A stretch of DNA of 35,474 nucleotides from Clostridiales bacterium Firm_08 (GCA_001604045.1 LVAN01000030.1:1-35474), one strand, 5' to 3'. Counted from the stretch's first letter, positions 16,149-25,685 are shown. A program made the numbers and translations. Notes: generated by a model from the sequence alone, not told the origin.

Positions 16149-16179
16149 AAAGGGCGTCCCCCCGGGACGCCCTTTTATT
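16149..16179 (+). terminator. Terminator between the two lipoprotein paralogs
   Basis: AAAGGGCGTCCC (16149-16160) pairs perfectly with GGGACGCCCTTT (16164-16175) around a 3-nt loop, then TATT. It ends only nine bases before the ATG at 16188, so downstream expression must depend on read-through or a promoter inside the first gene. Confidence 0.75.
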
Positions 16180-16187
16180 GGAGAAAA

Positions 16188-17075
16188 ATGAAACGGATCT
16201 TTTTATTTCTTTGCGCGGTATTGCTGCTCGGCGGATGCGCCGCGCCGAATGACGCGCCTGCCGCCGTGCCGGCGGAGACGAAACCGGCAGACGCCGCCCG
16301 CCCCGGCGCGGGTGTGGAAGTCAGCTGTATGAGCTTCAACATCCTCGCCTATAACACCGGCAATTCCTCATACGCTTTGCCGGAGGAACGCGCCCCCGGC
16401 ATTATCAGCCTTATCAGGGAGCAGAACGCCGACATCGTCGGCGTGCAGGAAGCGGCGCAACATAACGGCCGCGAGCCCTTCGACTGGGTAAAAACGCTGA
16501 CCGAAGAGCTGGCCGATACATATGACGCCCGCGTCATTTTAGAGGATTCGCCCTCTTTCTGGGATACGCCCATCAGCGCGGGGCTGATCATTTTTTACCG
16601 CAAAGGCCGCTTCACGATGGAAGACAGCGACTGCTATGAATACTACGACGACGCGAACCGTTACTTCCAATGGGTCAAACTGCGGGACGAACAGGCGGGC
16701 GGAAGGACGCTGTTCGTCACCAACACCCATCTTTCCATCGAGGCGAGCGGGGGCAACGCCGCCCGTGTCGGTGAGGCGAAGGAACTCTATGAATTCTGGA
16801 CGGAAACGGTAGGAAAGGAAGCGTTGTTCGGCACCGGAGATTATAACTGCTATGATTTCACCGATCCGCATGTCATCCTTCAGCAGGGGCCCTATCAGCC
16901 GTCCTATAACCAGCCAGATGAGGCCGGCGCGGCGACCATAGACTTTTGCTATACGAATACCGACTGCATGACGGTCACAAAGTATCAGAAACTCGAGAAG
17001 TCATATGACACGCCGTCGGGCAATATCGATGTGTCTGACCATTCCGCCGTTATGACCTACGCGGCCTACAAATAA
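16188..17075 (+). CDS. Lipoprotein of the endonuclease/exonuclease/phosphatase family (copy 2)
   Basis: A 295-aa lipoprotein paralogous to the preceding gene. The start at 16188 opens a short signal peptide with lipobox LLGGC; a longer upstream frame has no ribosome binding site and would hide it. A short Ala-Pro linker replaces the long Asn-Thr-Asp linker of copy 1. The catalytic set is complete: MSFNILAY, GVQE, IFYR, NTHLSI, GTGDYN, then SDHSA. The shared segment DANRYFQWVKL (DANRHYQWVKF in copy 1) shows a recent common origin. There is only a weak ribosome binding site (GGAGA). The GDPD gene follows after 17 bases. Confidence 0.88.
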   Translation: MKRIFLFLCAVLLLGGCAAPNDAPAAVPAETKPADAARPGAGVEVSCMSFNILAYNTGNSSYALPEERAPGIISLIREQNADIVGVQEAAQHNGREPFDWVKTLTEELADTYDARVILEDSPSFWDTPISAGLIIFYRKGRFTMEDSDCYEYYDDANRYFQWVKLRDEQAGGRTLFVTNTHLSIEASGGNAARVGEAKELYEFWTETVGKEALFGTGDYNCYDFTDPHVILQQGPYQPSYNQPDEAGAATIDFCYTNTDCMTVTKYQKLEKSYDTPSGNIDVSDHSAVMTYAAYK

Positions 17076-17092
17076 AATAAAGGAAGAAAAAC

Positions 17093-17902
17093 ATGATCCC
17101 CATTATTTTCGGCATACTCTTTGTTTTATATCTGTATCTTATCTTTCCCGCTTTGCGCCGCCACCCTGACCGTCAGATCCTGAAAGGCGCGTTCATCGCG
17201 CACCGCGGCATCCACGCCGACGATAAGGGACTGGCGGAAAACACCATGCCCGCCTTTATCGCCGCCGACAAACTCGGTTTCGCGATCGAGCTGGACGTGC
17301 GTCTGACAAAAGACGGCAAAGTCGTCGTATTTCACGACGACGACCTGGAACGTCTTTGCGGAGTCAAAGGAACGATAGAGGATCATACATATGAGCAGCT
17401 TCAGGCGTATACTATTCTGTCCACCGATCAGAGGATCCCGACGTTTGAGGAGGTCGTGCGCGCGGTGGAGGTGCCTCTGCTGATCGAGATCAAATCGAGC
17501 CATAAAAACAACAAGGCGCTTTGCGCGGCCCTGGACGATATCCTGCGGGAGTACAACGGCACCTTTATCATCCAGTCCTTTTATCCGCCCGCTCTGCTGT
17601 GGTTCCGCCTGCATCATCGTTCGCTTTGCCGCGGGATACTTTCCAGCGATTATATCAAAAAAGGCGCGCCCTTCCATCATATTCTTGCCGGGTGGCTGCT
17701 GTTCAACTTTATGATCCGTCCGGATTTTGTCAGTTTCGAGGCGCGCTACGCCGCCTCCTTCCAGCGCTCCGTCTGTTCGGCACTCGGCGCCCTGCCGGTG
17801 GGATGGACCTTTCGATCCCCCGCGGAGCTGGAACTGTACGGCGGTATGTTCGTAACGTACATTTTTGAAAACTTTCTGCCGGACGGACCTTATGAAGAAT
17901 AA
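17093..17902 (+). CDS. Glycerophosphodiester phosphodiesterase
   Basis: A 269-aa GDPD-family enzyme that would split glycerophosphodiesters into glycerol 3-phosphate and an alcohol. An N-terminal hydrophobic helix (about 3-20, IIFGILFVLYLYLIFPA) anchors it in the membrane. The active-site pattern is intact: His37 and Arg38 in AHRGI, ENTMPAF (about 49-55), IELDVRLTKDG (about 65-75) and VVFHDDDLERL (about 78-88), giving the general acid/base histidines and the metal-binding Glu and Asp. AAAGGAAG precedes the ATG. Its position directly behind two surface phosphodiesterase lipoproteins suggests a shared job in scavenging phosphate or lipid head groups. A strong terminator overlaps its stop codon. 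Confidence 0.92.
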   Translation: MIPIIFGILFVLYLYLIFPALRRHPDRQILKGAFIAHRGIHADDKGLAENTMPAFIAADKLGFAIELDVRLTKDGKVVVFHDDDLERLCGVKGTIEDHTYEQLQAYTILSTDQRIPTFEEVVRAVEVPLLIEIKSSHKNNKALCAALDDILREYNGTFIIQSFYPPALLWFRLHHRSLCRGILSSDYIKKGAPFHHILAGWLLFNFMIRPDFVSFEARYAASFQRSVCSALGALPVGWTFRSPAELELYGGMFVTYIFENFLPDGPYEE

Positions 17903-17932
17903 AAAAAGCGGGCGCCGCGCGCCCGCTTTTTT
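17902..17932. terminator. Bidirectional terminator between GDPD and Hsp20 genes
   Basis: A perfect 14-bp stem (17902-17915 with 17919-17932) of GCGGGCGC flanked by A6 and T6, with a 3-nt loop. The T-runs on both strands suit the two convergent genes, whose stop codons lie within five bases of it. Confidence 0.9.
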
Positions 17933-17936
17933 GCTT

Positions 17937-18356
17937 TTAGTCAAGTTCCAACCGTCTTGCGGTGGGGACTTCTTTTGTTTTTTTCGGCAGTGTCAGCGTC
18001 AGAACACCGTCGGTGTAACTGCCTTTGATCTCATCCGCCTTGATGGAGGAAATATCAAAACTTCTCGTAAACGTACCGCTGAAACGCTCACGGCGCACAT
18101 AGGTATCGTTTTTCTCCTCTTTTTCCTCTTTGCGTTCGGCGGTGATGGTGAGGTATCCGTCCTCGATGTTGACGCTGATATCCTCTTTTTTGAGCCCCGG
18201 CAGATCCGCTTTGAGTTCCAGCGCGTCGCCCTTGTCTTTAATGTCGGTCTTGAAATCCGGCATCGCCGTTCTGCCGCCGAACAGGGCGTTTTCCATTGCT
18301 TCCATTTCCTTGAAGGGGTTGAAGGTCCTTCTTGCGAAAGGTGTCAGTTCAAACAT
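17937..18356 (-). CDS. Small heat shock protein, Hsp20 family
   Basis: A 139-aa ATP-independent holdase chaperone. The N-terminal arm (about 1-35, MFELTPFARRTFNPF) is followed by the alpha-crystallin domain (about 36-130), with DIKDKGDALELKADLPGLKKEDI and, near its end, the motif GVLTLTLPK. The C-terminal tail is short; I do not see a clear I-x-I motif, which usually helps oligomer assembly. AAGGAGAG precedes the ATG. A perfect CIRCE element lies 140 bp upstream on this strand, which points to HrcA control. Confidence 0.94.
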   Translation of the reverse strand: MFELTPFARRTFNPFKEMEAMENALFGGRTAMPDFKTDIKDKGDALELKADLPGLKKEDISVNIEDGYLTITAERKEEKEEKNDTYVRRERFSGTFTRSFDISSIKADEIKGSYTDGVLTLTLPKKTKEVPTARRLELD

Positions 18357-18495
18357 AATGATCTCTCCTTTTCATTTGAAATAGCGTTTGACGTTTTTCT
18401 GTCCCATCGGAACCATCTTCTTTCATCTTTCTTGTCTATATCATATCCCAAAATTATGAAAAATGATCGGAGATATTATGAACAAACTGTAAAAA

Positions 18496-18522
18496 TTAGC
18501 ACTCTCAAAAAGAGAGTGCTAA
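18496..18522 (-). promoter_or_regulatory. CIRCE operator (HrcA site), also terminator-like
   Basis: TTAGCACTC-N9-GAGTGCTAA, an exact match to the CIRCE consensus bound by the heat-shock repressor HrcA. It is 140 bp before the Hsp20 gene and begins two bases past the dtd stop. On the minus strand the same sequence folds into an 11-bp stem with a T5 loop and is followed by T5 (18491-18495), so it also looks like the dtd terminator. No clear -35/-10 pair is visible close by. Confidence 0.93.
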
Positions 18523-18524
18523 TC

Positions 18525-18968
18525 CTATGCTTTTTCTGTTTGAAACAGCAGGGTGACAGGCCCGTCATTTTGGGAGATGACCTGCATATCCGCGCCGAAC
18601 TCCCCGCACGCCACGGTAAAACCTCGCGCCCGGCAGAACGCCTTGAACTGCTCGTACAGAGGCTCCGCGACCTCGGGGCGCGCCGCTGTGGTGAAGCCGG
18701 GACGTCTGCTTTTGAGGTCGGCGTACAGCGTGAACTGTGAGACGACCAGCAGCGATCCGCCCGCCTGCGCGAGGTTCAAATTCATTTTGCCCGCCTCATC
18801 CTCAAAGACGCGGCATCCGCAAACGCGATCCGCGAGTTTTTCGGCGTCCGCCGCCGTATCCCCGGGCGCCACGCCCAGCAGGACAAGAAATCCTTTTTCG
18901 ATGCTTGCGACGGTTGCTCCGTCAATGACGACGGAGGCGTTTTTTACTCTTGTGACAACGGCTCTCAT
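18525..18968 (-). CDS. dtd: D-aminoacyl-tRNA deacylase
   Basis: A 147-aa homodimeric enzyme that removes D-amino acids (and glycine from tRNA-Ala) from mischarged tRNA. Both active-site motifs are present: SQFTLYAD (77-84) and a second one near the C-terminus reading NDGPVT. The N-terminus MRAVVTRV and length are typical. AAGGAG precedes the ATG. It lies downstream of the glnN terminator, so it needs its own promoter or read-through; none is obvious in the 50-bp gap. Confidence 0.97.
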   Translation of the reverse strand: MRAVVTRVKNASVVIDGATVASIEKGFLVLLGVAPGDTAADAEKLADRVCGCRVFEDEAGKMNLNLAQAGGSLLVVSQFTLYADLKSRRPGFTTAARPEVAEPLYEQFKAFCRARGFTVACGEFGADMQVISQNDGPVTLLFQTEKA

Positions 18969-18983
18969 TGTTTTCTCCTTTAT

Positions 18984-19014
18984 AAAAAATGGGCGCGTCT
19001 TTGCGAACGCGCCC
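18984..19014 (-). terminator. Terminator of the glutamine synthetase gene
   Basis: On the minus strand GGGCGCGT pairs with ACGCGCCC around an 8-nt loop and is followed by ATTTTTTA. It lies directly after the glnN stop codon. Confidence 0.85.
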
Positions 19015-19019
19015 GGTAG

Positions 19020-21110
19020 TTATATAATACTGTACAGCATCTCGCCGTAGGTGGGCAGATCCCAGTATTCATCGGAAACAAGTGTCTCCAGCGGATCGAC
19101 GACGCTTCGCACATCCTGCATCGCCGGCACGATCGCCTTCCGGCAGAACTCGGCAAGCGCTTTGCCGTCCATCGGCTGTTCGCTCTGCCGTACGGCTTGC
19201 TCAAGGGCTTCGGTCTTTTCCGCGAGCGCTTCCGTCAGCACCGTGATCCGCTGCAGCAGCCCGCTCTCTATTTTGGAGGATACGTCGATATCCTTTTTGC
19301 TCCTCACAAGTTTTGCGAGCGCGGTTTGATACGCGAAAGAATTCGGCATAATGTGCTTGCGGATCATCTCGAGGAAGGTCAACGCCTCGATATGGATGGT
19401 CTTGCTGTATTCCTCCAAAAGGATTTCGGTACGGGAAATGATCTCGGTCTCGGTAAAGACGCGGTGTCTTGTAAAGAGATCGATATTTTTGCGGTCGGTG
19501 AAATGGGGGATGGCTTCGGGCGTGGTGGCATAGTTGAGAAGCCCGCGCCGCGCGGCCTCCTTTCTCCATTCGGCGCTGTATCCGTCGCCGTTGAAAATGA
19601 TGCGCCCGTGCGCCTTGATATTTTCCACGATCAGCTCTTTGACGGCGGCGTGGAAATCCGTTGCTTTTTCCAGCGTATCCGCGAATTGGCGCAGCGCGTC
19701 CGCAACGATGGTGTTGAGCACGATGTTGGGACCGGAAATGGATTGAGCGGATCCGAGACTGCGGAACTCGAATTTATTGCCGGTAAAGGCAAAGGGCGAG
19801 GTGCGGTTGCGGTCGGTGGTATCCTTGGGGAAGTGGGGCAGGACGATGGAACCGACGTCCATCTCCGCCGGGTCCATTCCCTTATATACGACGCCTTTTT
19901 CCAGCGCCTCAAGGATGGCGGCGAGTTCGTCGCCCACAAACATAGAGATGATGGCGGGCGGCGCCTCGTGCGAGCCGAGGCGGTGGTCGTTGCCCGCGGA
20001 GGCAACGCTGATGCGCATCATATCCTGATGTTCGTCCACCGCCTTGATGACGGCGATAAGGAATATGAGGAACTGCGCGTTTTCATAAGGCGTGGCGCCC
20101 GGCTCCAGCAGGTTTTTGCCGGTGTTGGTGGACAGGGACCAGTTGTTGTGTTTGCCGCTGCCGTTGACCCCGGCGAAAGGCTTTTCGTGGAGTAGACACG
20201 CCATATTGTGTTTCTCCGCCACTTTGCGCATCAGCTCCATGGTGAGCTGATTGTGGTCGGTCGCGACGTTGGTGGTATCGTAGACCGGCGCCAGCTCGTG
20301 CTGAGCGGGGGCGGCCTCATTGTGTTTGGTCTTGGCGTTGATGCCGAGCTTCCAGAGTTCGCGGTCGAGGTCCTTCATATATTCGGACACACGTGTTTTG
20401 ATCTGCCCGAAATAGTGATCGGCCATCTCCTGCCCTTTGGGCGGGCGGGAGCCGAACAGTGTTCTGCCGGTATAGATGAGATCGGGCCGTTTGAGATAAA
20501 CGTCCCGGTCGATCAGGAAATATTCCTGCTCCGGTCCGACGGTGGTCACGACGTTTTTGACGCCTTCGTCACTGCCGAACAGTTTTAAGATCCTCATCAC
20601 CTCGTGATTGAGAGACTCCATAGAACGCAGAAGCGGCGTTTTTTTGTCCAGCGCCTCGCCGGTGTACGAGCAAAAGACGGTGGGGATGCAGAACGTCCCA
20701 TCCTTTACAAAGGCGTAAGAAGTCGGATCCCACGCGGTGTATCCTCTCGCCTCAAAGGTGGCGCGGATGCCGCCGGAGGGGAAGGAGGACGCGTCGCTCT
20801 CTCCTTTGACAAGTTCTTTGCCGGAAAAGGTCATGATAACGTTGCCGTTGCCGTCCGGGTTGATGAAACTGTCGTGCTTCTCCGCGGTGACGCCGGTCAT
20901 CGGCTGGAACCAGTGGGTATAGTGGGTCGCGCCCATCTCGATCGCCCACTCTTTCATCGCGTGGGCAACGACGTTGGCGATGTCAAGTTCCAGCGGCTGA
21001 CCGTTTTTGATGGTATGCTTGAGCGTTTTGTAAACGTCCTTGGGCAGTTTGTCCCGCATCACGCGGTCGTTAAAGACCTGACTTCCGAACAGTTCGGGTA
21101 CTTTATCCAT
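19020..21110 (-). CDS. glnN: Glutamine synthetase, type III
   Basis: A 696-aa enzyme making glutamine from glutamate, ammonia and ATP. Length and motifs fit GSIII, the large form found in Bacteroidetes, many Clostridia and cyanobacteria. The N-terminal GSIII domain begins [15 protein letters not shown], the sequence [16 protein letters not shown] lies near residue 325, and [14 protein letters not shown] near 285 contributes catalytic residues. The C-terminal GSIII extension (about 570-696) is complete. The ATG at 21110 is chosen because AAGGAGG precedes it and the family begins here; an upstream in-frame extension has no such signal. A perfect sigma-A promoter lies 55 bp upstream. No GlnR/TnrA-type operator is recognised. 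Confidence 0.96.
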   Translation of the reverse strand: MDKVPELFGSQVFNDRVMRDKLPKDVYKTLKHTIKNGQPLELDIANVVAHAMKEWAIEMGATHYTHWFQPMTGVTAEKHDSFINPDGNGNVIMTFSGKELVKGESDASSFPSGGIRATFEARGYTAWDPTSYAFVKDGTFCIPTVFCSYTGEALDKKTPLLRSMESLNHEVMRILKLFGSDEGVKNVVTTVGPEQEYFLIDRDVYLKRPDLIYTGRTLFGSRPPKGQEMADHYFGQIKTRVSEYMKDLDRELWKLGINAKTKHNEAAPAQHELAPVYDTTNVATDHNQLTMELMRKVAEKHNMACLLHEKPFAGVNGSGKHNNWSLSTNTGKNLLEPGATPYENAQFLIFLIAVIKAVDEHQDMMRISVASAGNDHRLGSHEAPPAIISMFVGDELAAILEALEKGVVYKGMDPAEMDVGSIVLPHFPKDTTDRNRTSPFAFTGNKFEFRSLGSAQSISGPNIVLNTIVADALRQFADTLEKATDFHAAVKELIVENIKAHGRIIFNGDGYSAEWRKEAARRGLLNYATTPEAIPHFTDRKNIDLFTRHRVFTETEIISRTEILLEEYSKTIHIEALTFLEMIRKHIMPNSFAYQTALAKLVRSKKDIDVSSKIESGLLQRITVLTEALAEKTEALEQAVRQSEQPMDGKALAEFCRKAIVPAMQDVRSVVDPLETLVSDEYWDLPTYGEMLYSII

Positions 21111-21131
21111 ATTGTGCCTCCTTATGCAAAG

Positions 21132-21148
21132 AGCGCCGTTCGGGCGCT
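21132..21148 (-). other. Small hairpin in the glnN leader
   Basis: AGCGCC and GGCGCT form a 6-bp stem in the 5' leader of glnN, about 20 bases before the start codon. It is not followed by a T-tract. It may influence translation; no known glutamine-sensing RNA is recognised. Confidence 0.3.
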
Positions 21149-21165
21149 TTTGTCGATCCGTGAGT

Positions 21166-21194
21166 ATTATAACTTCTTTCCGCGATATTGTCAA
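21166..21194 (-). promoter_or_regulatory. Consensus promoter of glnN
   Basis: On the minus strand TTGACA (21189-21194) and TATAAT (21166-21171), exactly 17 bp apart, both perfect. It predicts a leader of about 50 nt. Confidence 0.88.
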
Positions 21195-21222
21195 CCTTTA
21201 TATCAAAAGAGCCGTTTGCTTA

Positions 21223-21251
21223 TTGACAGACTATGTGTAAAATATTATAAT
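21223..21251 (+). promoter_or_regulatory. Consensus promoter of the FAD oxidoreductase/ugd operon
   Basis: TTGACA (21223-21228) and TATAAT (21246-21251), exactly 17 bp apart, both perfect, about 45 bp before the ATG at 21294. It is back-to-back with the glnN promoter. Confidence 0.88.
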
Positions 21252-21293
21252 AGAAAAAGTATATGCTACCGTTGAAAGGAACGATAAATAGAT

Positions 21294-22760
21294 ATGGGAA
21301 TGCTCGCGAAATGTGATATTTTGATCATCGGCGCCGGCGCGGTCGGCGTCGGGATCGCCAGGGAACTCTCAAAGTTTGAAACGGATGTTTTGGTCGTGGA
21401 GAAAAAGGATGACGTCGGCGGCGACGCCACGAAATCCTGTTCCGCGATGATCAGTACGGAATTTTCCGTCGCGCCCTTTACCTTGGAAAGCAAGATCTGC
21501 CAGGCGTCAAGACCGATGTACGATCTGCTGTGCAGGGATCTTGACATCCCGCTGGTTTATCGCGGCAGTTTGACGGTGGCGCTGGACGAGGAGCAGGAGA
21601 AAAAGATCCCCGCTATCCTCAAAAAGGCGTTTGACAACGGGGTATACGACGTGGAATACCGTCGTCCCGAGGAAGTTATGGAAATGGAGCCGAACATCAC
21701 GCCGACCAACCGCGGCGCGGTGTACAGTCCGAGAGATACGCAGATCAATCCCTTTGAATTCGTCATCGCGCAGGCGGAGAACGCCGCGGAAAACGGGGTG
21801 CGCTTTCTGTTTGACTGCCCGGTGACCGGTATGGAACTCGCCGCCGACGGCCGCATCGGCAAGGTGCTGACGCCAAAAGGGGAGATCGAGGCAAAATACG
21901 TCATCAACTGCGCCGGCCTTTACTGCGATGATATCGCGAAAATGGTGGGGGAGTGCGACTTCAAGGTCAATCCCCGCCGCGGGCAGTTCTATTTGCTCGA
22001 TAAGGAAACGCCGGTCAAGGTCAATCATATCATAATGCCCATCGCGACCGCCAAATCCCGCGGCACACTTATCATTCCGACAGTAGACGGCAATATCCTG
22101 GTGGGCCCCACGGCGGAGGATTATGAGGACAAGACCGATAAACGCACGACGCGGGAAGGATTGGATCTCATCGCGAGCCAGGCAAAAACGCTGGTGCCGG
22201 ATATCCGCCTTGGCGACACCATCACCCAGTTTGTCGGGCTTCGCCCGGCGAGAACGCCGGAAGGGTATAACATTCTGATCTCGGAAAAAGTGCCGGGATA
22301 TGTCGGTATTTCCGGCATCCGTTCGTCGGGACTGACCGGCAGTCTCGGCATCGCCAAATACACCATACAGATGATGCGGGAGAAGCTCGGGCTGGAAACC
22401 GTCCGCAAAAAAGGCTTTATCGGCAAACGGCGCGGTATCGTCCGCTTTTCCGAAGCGACGAACGCCGAGCGCGAAAAGCTGGTCGCCGCCGATCCGCTGT
22501 ACGGACATATCGTCTGCCGTTGTGAGCAGGTGACGGAAGCGGAGATCGTGCAGGCGATCCGCCGTCCCGTCGGCGCGCGCACTGTGGACGCCGTCAAACG
22601 GCGGGTGAGAGCCGGTATGGGCCGCTGCCAGGGCGGTTTTTGCACGCCGCTGGTCATCGATATCCTCGCGCGGGAGACCGGCGTGCCCGCCTCGGAGATC
22701 CGCAAGCGGGACGGCGCGTCTTATATGCTGGCAAGAGAAGATAAGGGGATGAAACAATGA
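21294..22760 (+). CDS. FAD-dependent oxidoreductase, GlpA-like, with C-terminal Fe-S domain
   Basis: A 488-aa enzyme of the FAD-dependent DAO superfamily. The Rossmann motif [17 protein letters not shown] (about 10-26) and [10 protein letters not shown] bind FAD. The middle resembles the anaerobic glycerol-3-phosphate dehydrogenase GlpA and the L-2-hydroxyglutarate oxidase LhgO. A C-terminal BFD-like [2Fe-2S] domain has Cys at about 407 and 409 (CRC) and 443 and 448 (GRCQGGFC). Substrate cannot be fixed by eye; glycerol 3-phosphate is the common annotation. The start follows GAAAGGA at a rather long distance (13 bases), with no better start in frame. The ugd-like gene overlaps its stop by four bases, so the two are translationally coupled. 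Confidence 0.88.
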   Translation: MGMLAKCDILIIGAGAVGVGIARELSKFETDVLVVEKKDDVGGDATKSCSAMISTEFSVAPFTLESKICQASRPMYDLLCRDLDIPLVYRGSLTVALDEEQEKKIPAILKKAFDNGVYDVEYRRPEEVMEMEPNITPTNRGAVYSPRDTQINPFEFVIAQAENAAENGVRFLFDCPVTGMELAADGRIGKVLTPKGEIEAKYVINCAGLYCDDIAKMVGECDFKVNPRRGQFYLLDKETPVKVNHIIMPIATAKSRGTLIIPTVDGNILVGPTAEDYEDKTDKRTTREGLDLIASQAKTLVPDIRLGDTITQFVGLRPARTPEGYNILISEKVPGYVGISGIRSSGLTGSLGIAKYTIQMMREKLGLETVRKKGFIGKRRGIVRFSEATNAEREKLVAADPLYGHIVCRCEQVTEAEIVQAIRRPVGARTVDAVKRRVRAGMGRCQGGFCTPLVIDILARETGVPASEIRKRDGASYMLAREDKGMKQ

Positions 22761-23941
22761 AGATCGCAGTAGCGGGCACCGGATATGTCGGCCTTTCCCT
22801 GGCAACGTTGTTGTCTGTCCATAACGACGTGACGGCGGTGGATATCGTACCGGAGAAAGTGGAAAGCATCAACCGCCGTATCTCTCCCATCGCGGACAAA
22901 AAGATCGAGGAGTTTTTCGCGACGCGCGACCTCTCTCTTTCCGCCACGACGGACGGAGACGCGGCGTATAAGGCGGCGGAGCTCGTTATCATCTCCACGC
23001 CTACGAATTACGATGAGGATAAAAACTTTTTCGATACCGGATCGGTGGAATCGGTCATCCGCCAGGTGAAGCGGGTCAATCCCGGCGCTGTCATCATCAT
23101 CAAATCAACGATCCCCGTCGGCTTTACCGAGGAGGTCAGAAAAACATATGGTTTTGACGCCATATTGTTCAGCCCGGAGTTTTTGCGGGAGGGCAAGGCG
23201 CTGGAGGACAACCTTCATCCTTCGCGGATCATCATCGGTGTTCCGCGGGACGATGACCGCCTGGCCGCCGCCGCGCGGACCTTCGCGGGACTTCTGATCG
23301 AGGGCGCAGAGAAAAAGGACGCGCCTGTCCTCTATATGAGCCCGACGGAGGCGGAGGCTGTCAAACTGTTCGCCAATACCTATCTCGCGCTGCGCGTGTC
23401 CTATTTCAACGAACTTGACACGTACGCGTCTATCCGGGGACTGGATACCAAGGCGATCATCGAGGGCGTATGCCTTGATCCGCGTATCGGCAGTGATTAC
23501 AACAATCCCTCTTTCGGCTACGGCGGCTACTGCCTGCCGAAGGATACCAAGCAACTGCTCGCCAATTACAACGACGTGCCGCAGAACCTCATTTCCGCGG
23601 TCGTCGAGGCGAACCGCACCCGCAAGGATTTCATCGCGGAGCAGGTGCTGGCCCGTAAGCCGCGCGTCGTCGGCGTATACCGGCTGACGATGAAGGCGGG
23701 GAGCGATAACTTCCGTCACAGTTCCATTCAGGGCATCATGAAACGGATCCGCGCCAACGGCGTGGAAGTCGTGATCTACGAGCCGGCGCTGAAAAAGGAG
23801 ACTTTTTTCGGCAATCGCGTGGTGCGCGATCTCACGGAATTCAAGGCGATCAGCGATATCATCATCGCCAACCGCTTTAATGCTGAGATCGAGGACGCGG
23901 CGGACAAGGTCTATACCCGCGATCTGTATTTAAGAGATTAA
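22757..23941 (+). CDS. UDP-glucose 6-dehydrogenase-like nucleotide sugar dehydrogenase
   Basis: A 394-aa NAD-dependent four-electron oxidoreductase that would turn UDP-glucose, or a related UDP-sugar, into the uronate for surface polysaccharide. The N-terminal NAD motif [13 protein letters not shown] is at about 4-16. The catalytic cysteine lies in [15 protein letters not shown] (about 252-266), and the substrate-binding lysine region precedes it near [21 protein letters not shown]. The C-terminal UDP-binding domain is complete. It overlaps the preceding oxidoreductase (ATGA). Partner sugar transferases are not in the window. Confidence 0.93.
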   Translation: MKIAVAGTGYVGLSLATLLSVHNDVTAVDIVPEKVESINRRISPIADKKIEEFFATRDLSLSATTDGDAAYKAAELVIISTPTNYDEDKNFFDTGSVESVIRQVKRVNPGAVIIIKSTIPVGFTEEVRKTYGFDAILFSPEFLREGKALEDNLHPSRIIIGVPRDDDRLAAAARTFAGLLIEGAEKKDAPVLYMSPTEAEAVKLFANTYLALRVSYFNELDTYASIRGLDTKAIIEGVCLDPRIGSDYNNPSFGYGGYCLPKDTKQLLANYNDVPQNLISAVVEANRTRKDFIAEQVLARKPRVVGVYRLTMKAGSDNFRHSSIQGIMKRIRANGVEVVIYEPALKKETFFGNRVVRDLTEFKAISDIIIANRFNAEIEDAADKVYTRDLYLRD

Positions 23942-23955
23942 ACGGAGCGATCACT

Positions 23956-25593
23956 ATGAAAAAAACGGTCAAACGCGCTTTGTCGGCGCTGTGTTGCACC
24001 GCGGTGTTGCTTTCGGCGCTTTGCTTTTTCGCCGCGGCGGAGACGGAGATCACAGACGTCACCGCCTCGGTGACCGGTTTCGCGGCGGGCAACGCCGTTT
24101 CCACGACGGGCGCCGTCACGACGGATGACGGCTACACCGTTTCCATCCACGAATGGTTCCATACTGATAATGTCTTTTTACAGTGCCTTGCCAACAAAAT
24201 GAACGATACCAACGTTTTTGAGGCGGGAGAGAGCTACGTCGTCGGCGTGTGCTTCACGCCCGTTTGGGGCAACACGCTGGCGCAGCACCTCAACGCGACC
24301 GTCGAGGGAAGCGAGGGCAAGATCGGTGAGTTTTACGGCAGTAGCCGTATCTTTTACGTTGTGGTATCCTTGCCCGAGTCTGGCAACGGGATCTCCTTCG
24401 GCTCCTGCGGCGAAAACGTGACATGGACGTTGAACGTTGAGACCGGCGATTTTTCCGTCACCGGTAGCGGCGAGATGGATAATTATCTGGATTCTTCCGC
24501 AGTTCCCTGGCGCGATCACATTTCGGACATCAGGACCGTTACGATCGAAAAGGGCGTCACGAGTATAGGGAATTCCTCGTTTGAGAATTGTACGGCGCTG
24601 ACAAGCGTCGCGATCCCGGACAGCGTCACCGCGATAGGGGATCACGCGTTTTGTAACTGCATCGCCCTGAAAAGTGTTACCATCCCGGACAACGTAAAGA
24701 TCATACGGGGATACGCGTTTCACAGTTGCGGTCTGTTAACGTCTATCGAGATCCCCGCCGGTGTTACGAGCATAGGTGCTAGTGCGTTTGTTGATTGTTA
24801 CGGACTCACCCGGATCACGGTCAAAAGCGGCAATACCGCGTTCAGCGCGAAAGACGGCGTCCTCTATAATAAAAAACAAACGACCCTTCTTTGTTATCCT
24901 GCCGGAAAAACAGAACGTTCCTTCCGGATCCCGGACAGCGTCACGAAAATAGGCGAAACGGCGTTTGGCTACTGTAGACGACTTGAAATCATTATGATCC
25001 CGCTCAGCGTCACAAGTATGGAAAGATACGCGTTCTGGCAAAGTGCCGTGAAGGATGTGTATTACGCGGGGAGTAAGTTTCAATGGAAAAAGATCGCCGT
25101 TGACAAGCAATATGAGTGCCTGCCGAAGGGAACGATGCATTATAACAGGATTTTAGGGACGGATGACGCCTCCGTGTTCTTCAAAGACATCAAAAAGAAC
25201 GCCTGGTATGGTGAAGCCGTGAATTACGTGGTCGACAGGGGGATCTTTTCCGGCTCAAACGGCAAATTCGATCCGAACGGCGAAATGACCCGCGCCATGT
25301 TCGTTTCGGTGCTGGCGCGGCTTGCCGGGGTCATCGCCAAAAACGACGTCAAAACCGGGTTTTCCGACGTTCCCGCCGGGAAATGGTATTCCGGCGCTGT
25401 CAAATGGGCGAGCGATAACGACATCGTTTCCGGTGCGAATGGCAAATTCATGCCGAACGATCCTATTACAAGAGAACAGATCTGCGCCATTTTCGTGACC
25501 TATGCGAAATACAAAAAGATCACGCTGACATCCACCGTCCCCGCCGTCGCGCAGATCATTACGCAGTTCGATAAGACTTTCGGAAACAGATAA
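23956..25593 (+). CDS. Secreted BspA-like LRR protein with two SLH domains
   Basis: A 545-aa surface protein, shorter relative of the one at 10195. The signal peptide (about 1-29, cleavage near AAA-ETE) is followed by an N-terminal domain of unknown type (about 30-150). A short segment then carries GSCGENVTWTLNVETGDFSVTG, the usual opening of BspA-type LRR arrays. About seven LRRs (roughly 185-375) follow, ending in the conserved YYAGSKFQWKKI. Only two SLH domains are visible (about 406-525), with TRAM and TREQ; three are usual for wall anchoring. CGGAG lies near the start, 15 bases after ugd, so it is probably in the same operon. Confidence 0.88.
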   Translation: MKKTVKRALSALCCTAVLLSALCFFAAAETEITDVTASVTGFAAGNAVSTTGAVTTDDGYTVSIHEWFHTDNVFLQCLANKMNDTNVFEAGESYVVGVCFTPVWGNTLAQHLNATVEGSEGKIGEFYGSSRIFYVVVSLPESGNGISFGSCGENVTWTLNVETGDFSVTGSGEMDNYLDSSAVPWRDHISDIRTVTIEKGVTSIGNSSFENCTALTSVAIPDSVTAIGDHAFCNCIALKSVTIPDNVKIIRGYAFHSCGLLTSIEIPAGVTSIGASAFVDCYGLTRITVKSGNTAFSAKDGVLYNKKQTTLLCYPAGKTERSFRIPDSVTKIGETAFGYCRRLEIIMIPLSVTSMERYAFWQSAVKDVYYAGSKFQWKKIAVDKQYECLPKGTMHYNRILGTDDASVFFKDIKKNAWYGEAVNYVVDRGIFSGSNGKFDPNGEMTRAMFVSVLARLAGVIAKNDVKTGFSDVPAGKWYSGAVKWASDNDIVSGANGKFMPNDPITREQICAIFVTYAKYKKITLTSTVPAVAQIITQFDKTFGNR

Positions 25594-25607
25594 GAATACG
25601 AGCAACC

Positions 25608-25645
25608 AAAACGGCGCTCCGATCGAAAGATCGGAGCGCCGTTTT
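25608..25645. terminator. Strong bidirectional terminator
   Basis: A perfect 17-bp stem (25608-25624 with 25629-25645) closed by a GAAA tetraloop, with AAAA and TTTT at its base. It lies between the convergent LRR/SLH gene and rarA. Confidence 0.85.
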
Positions 25646-25657
25646 CCGGATCCCGTA

Positions 25658-25685
25658 AAAAAAGAGAGCTGTGGCTCTCTTTTTT
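25658..25685 (-). terminator. Terminator of the aroC-rarA operon
   Basis: On the minus strand AAAAAAGAGAGC pairs with GCTCTCTTTTTT around a 4-nt loop, the T-run continuing for seven bases. It overlaps the rarA stop codon. Confidence 0.85.
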
